From assembly GCA_028285755.1 (NCBI GenBank), contig JANQOQ010000006.1, positions 372,001 to 436,000 on the forward strand: a stretch of 64,000 nt of DNA, in the 5' to 3' direction. Position 1 is the stretch's first letter. Each line of letters starts with the position of its first letter. The position numbers and the translations under genes were made by a program. This DNA comes from Puniceicoccaceae bacterium (lineage in GTDB: Bacteria > Verrucomicrobiota > Verrucomicrobiia > Opitutales > JAFGAQ01). Positions 63,512 to 64,000 of this stretch are shown piece by piece. The notes under the pieces are model-generated. The model was not told the origin of the DNA. It made no database searches and was given only the letters and a program-made list of their open reading frames with translations.

Positions 63512-63519
63512 GCTGTGCT

Positions 63520-64000
63520 CTAGTTGACGTATTTCCAATCCATGAGGGTTGCCTGCGGGTAACCCTTGCCCCTCCACTTGTGCCATCGCAGCTTGAATGA
63601 TATATCGATGGCTCTGCCGGCATCGGGGATGTCCATACCGCAGTTCCAGCTAACGCACATCAGGTCAAAATCCTGATCTTCAAGGGTCAGCCAGAACTTC
63701 ATATTGTTCTGTCCAAAAGGGATTACCTTGCTCTGGATCGTTACATCCTGTATCAGAAACTTGGGCTCAGAGTTACCGGATCCGTAGGGAGCCAGACGAT
63801 CAATTTCATCCAGCAACTCAGGCGTAATATCACTCGGCCTTAAAACGGCATCCACCTCTTGATTTTGAGTGCAGTCGAGACATTCTGCGTGTGCATGCAT
63901 GTATTTGCGCACTTCCGACTCAAAGCACTTTCGGAATGCTTCCACATTATCCAGATTTAAGGTGAGTCCGGCAGCCATGGGATGCCCTCCCCAATTATCC
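63520..64000 (-). CDS. recJ: Single-strand DNA exonuclease RecJ, C-terminal fragment
   Basis: The last ~159 residues are in the window; the gene runs off the right edge. The visible part starts DNWGGHPMAAGLTLNLDN, the DHHA1 GGHxxAAG motif, and continues with the OB-like domain (LAPYGSGNSEPKFLIQDV). RecJ is the 5'-3' single-strand exonuclease of recombination and mismatch repair. The DHH catalytic part is not visible. It converges with sodN, with eight bases between the genes. Confidence 0.9.
   Translation of the reverse strand, partial: DNWGGHPMAAGLTLNLDNVEAFRKCFESEVRKYMHAHAECLDCTQNQEVDAVLRPSDITPELLDEIDRLAPYGSGNSEPKFLIQDVTIQSKVIPFGQNNMKFWLTLEDQDFDLMCVSWNCGMDIPDAGRAIDISFKLRWHKWRGKGYPQATLMDWKYVN

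Noticed and set aside
63504-63519. AGCAC/GTGCT hairpin between sodN and recJ as a bidirectional terminator
   Set aside because: The stem is only five pairs and there is no T-run on either strand.

Overview
The window looks like a chromosomal segment of an aerobic, polysaccharide-using Gram-negative bacterium. Gene content best fits the Verrucomicrobiota, class Opitutia (Opitutae), of marine or similar habitat. That placement is inferred from gene content and style: a CcoN-CcoO fusion, a diderm type II secretion operon with split pseudopilins, secreted multi-CBM and beta-helix proteins, OleC/OleD and a Ni-superoxide dismutase. No rRNA or tRNA gene is visible to confirm it. I see no prophage, insertion sequence or CRISPR array, and no gene-free stretch longer than about 250 bases.

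Layout. 1-7460: end of hemN, then a complete cbb3 cytochrome oxidase and maturation operon (ccoS-like, fused ccoNO, ccoQ, single-haem ccoP, ccoG, a very short ccoH-like gene, ccoI). 7471-12882: a small secreted Ada-like zinc protein, an outer-membrane barrel, a GH97 glycosidase with a beta-propeller-like partner, and an SRPBCC/ArsR pair with a VOC protein. 13029-22495: a methyltransferase, an NTF2-like protein, a secreted TPR protein, two large membrane glycosyltransferase-like proteins and, between them, an 881-residue secreted protein with four CBM6-like modules. 22504-33259: a type II secretion operon on the minus strand (G-H-I-J-K-L-M-D-C-E-F). 33337-40939: an MBL hydrolase, a methyltransferase, a hybrid histidine kinase and HrpA. 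41076-47999: a secreted beta-helix protein with duplicated CBMs, divergent from a LacI-type regulator carrying an extra transposase-like HTH, then MFS-GNAT-MFS. 48027-50145: a secreted Ntn hydrolase divergent from a membrane LytTR regulator, with a periodic repeat array between them. 50167-55033: an HD phosphohydrolase, groES-groEL, a VapBC toxin-antitoxin pair and serB. 55063-55570: an ArsR-type repressor followed by a 20-residue peptide with seven cysteines, both preceded by the same palindrome. 55612-64000: a short-chain dehydrogenase, a membrane protein, an OmpA-like barrel, a kinase-oleC-oleD operon, glyS, sodN and the 3' end of recJ.

How the parts fit. The secretion system probably exports the large secreted carbohydrate-active proteins encoded on either side of it. 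The cbb3 oxidase and Ni-SOD suit a cell that meets varying oxygen.

The most novel-looking unit is the ArsR plus cysteine-rich micropeptide cassette at 55.06-55.57 kb. Next come the LytTR/Ntn-hydrolase divergon with its 20-bp repeat array, and the transposase-HTH/LacI fusion regulator. Family calls rest on reading motifs by eye. No database search was run.
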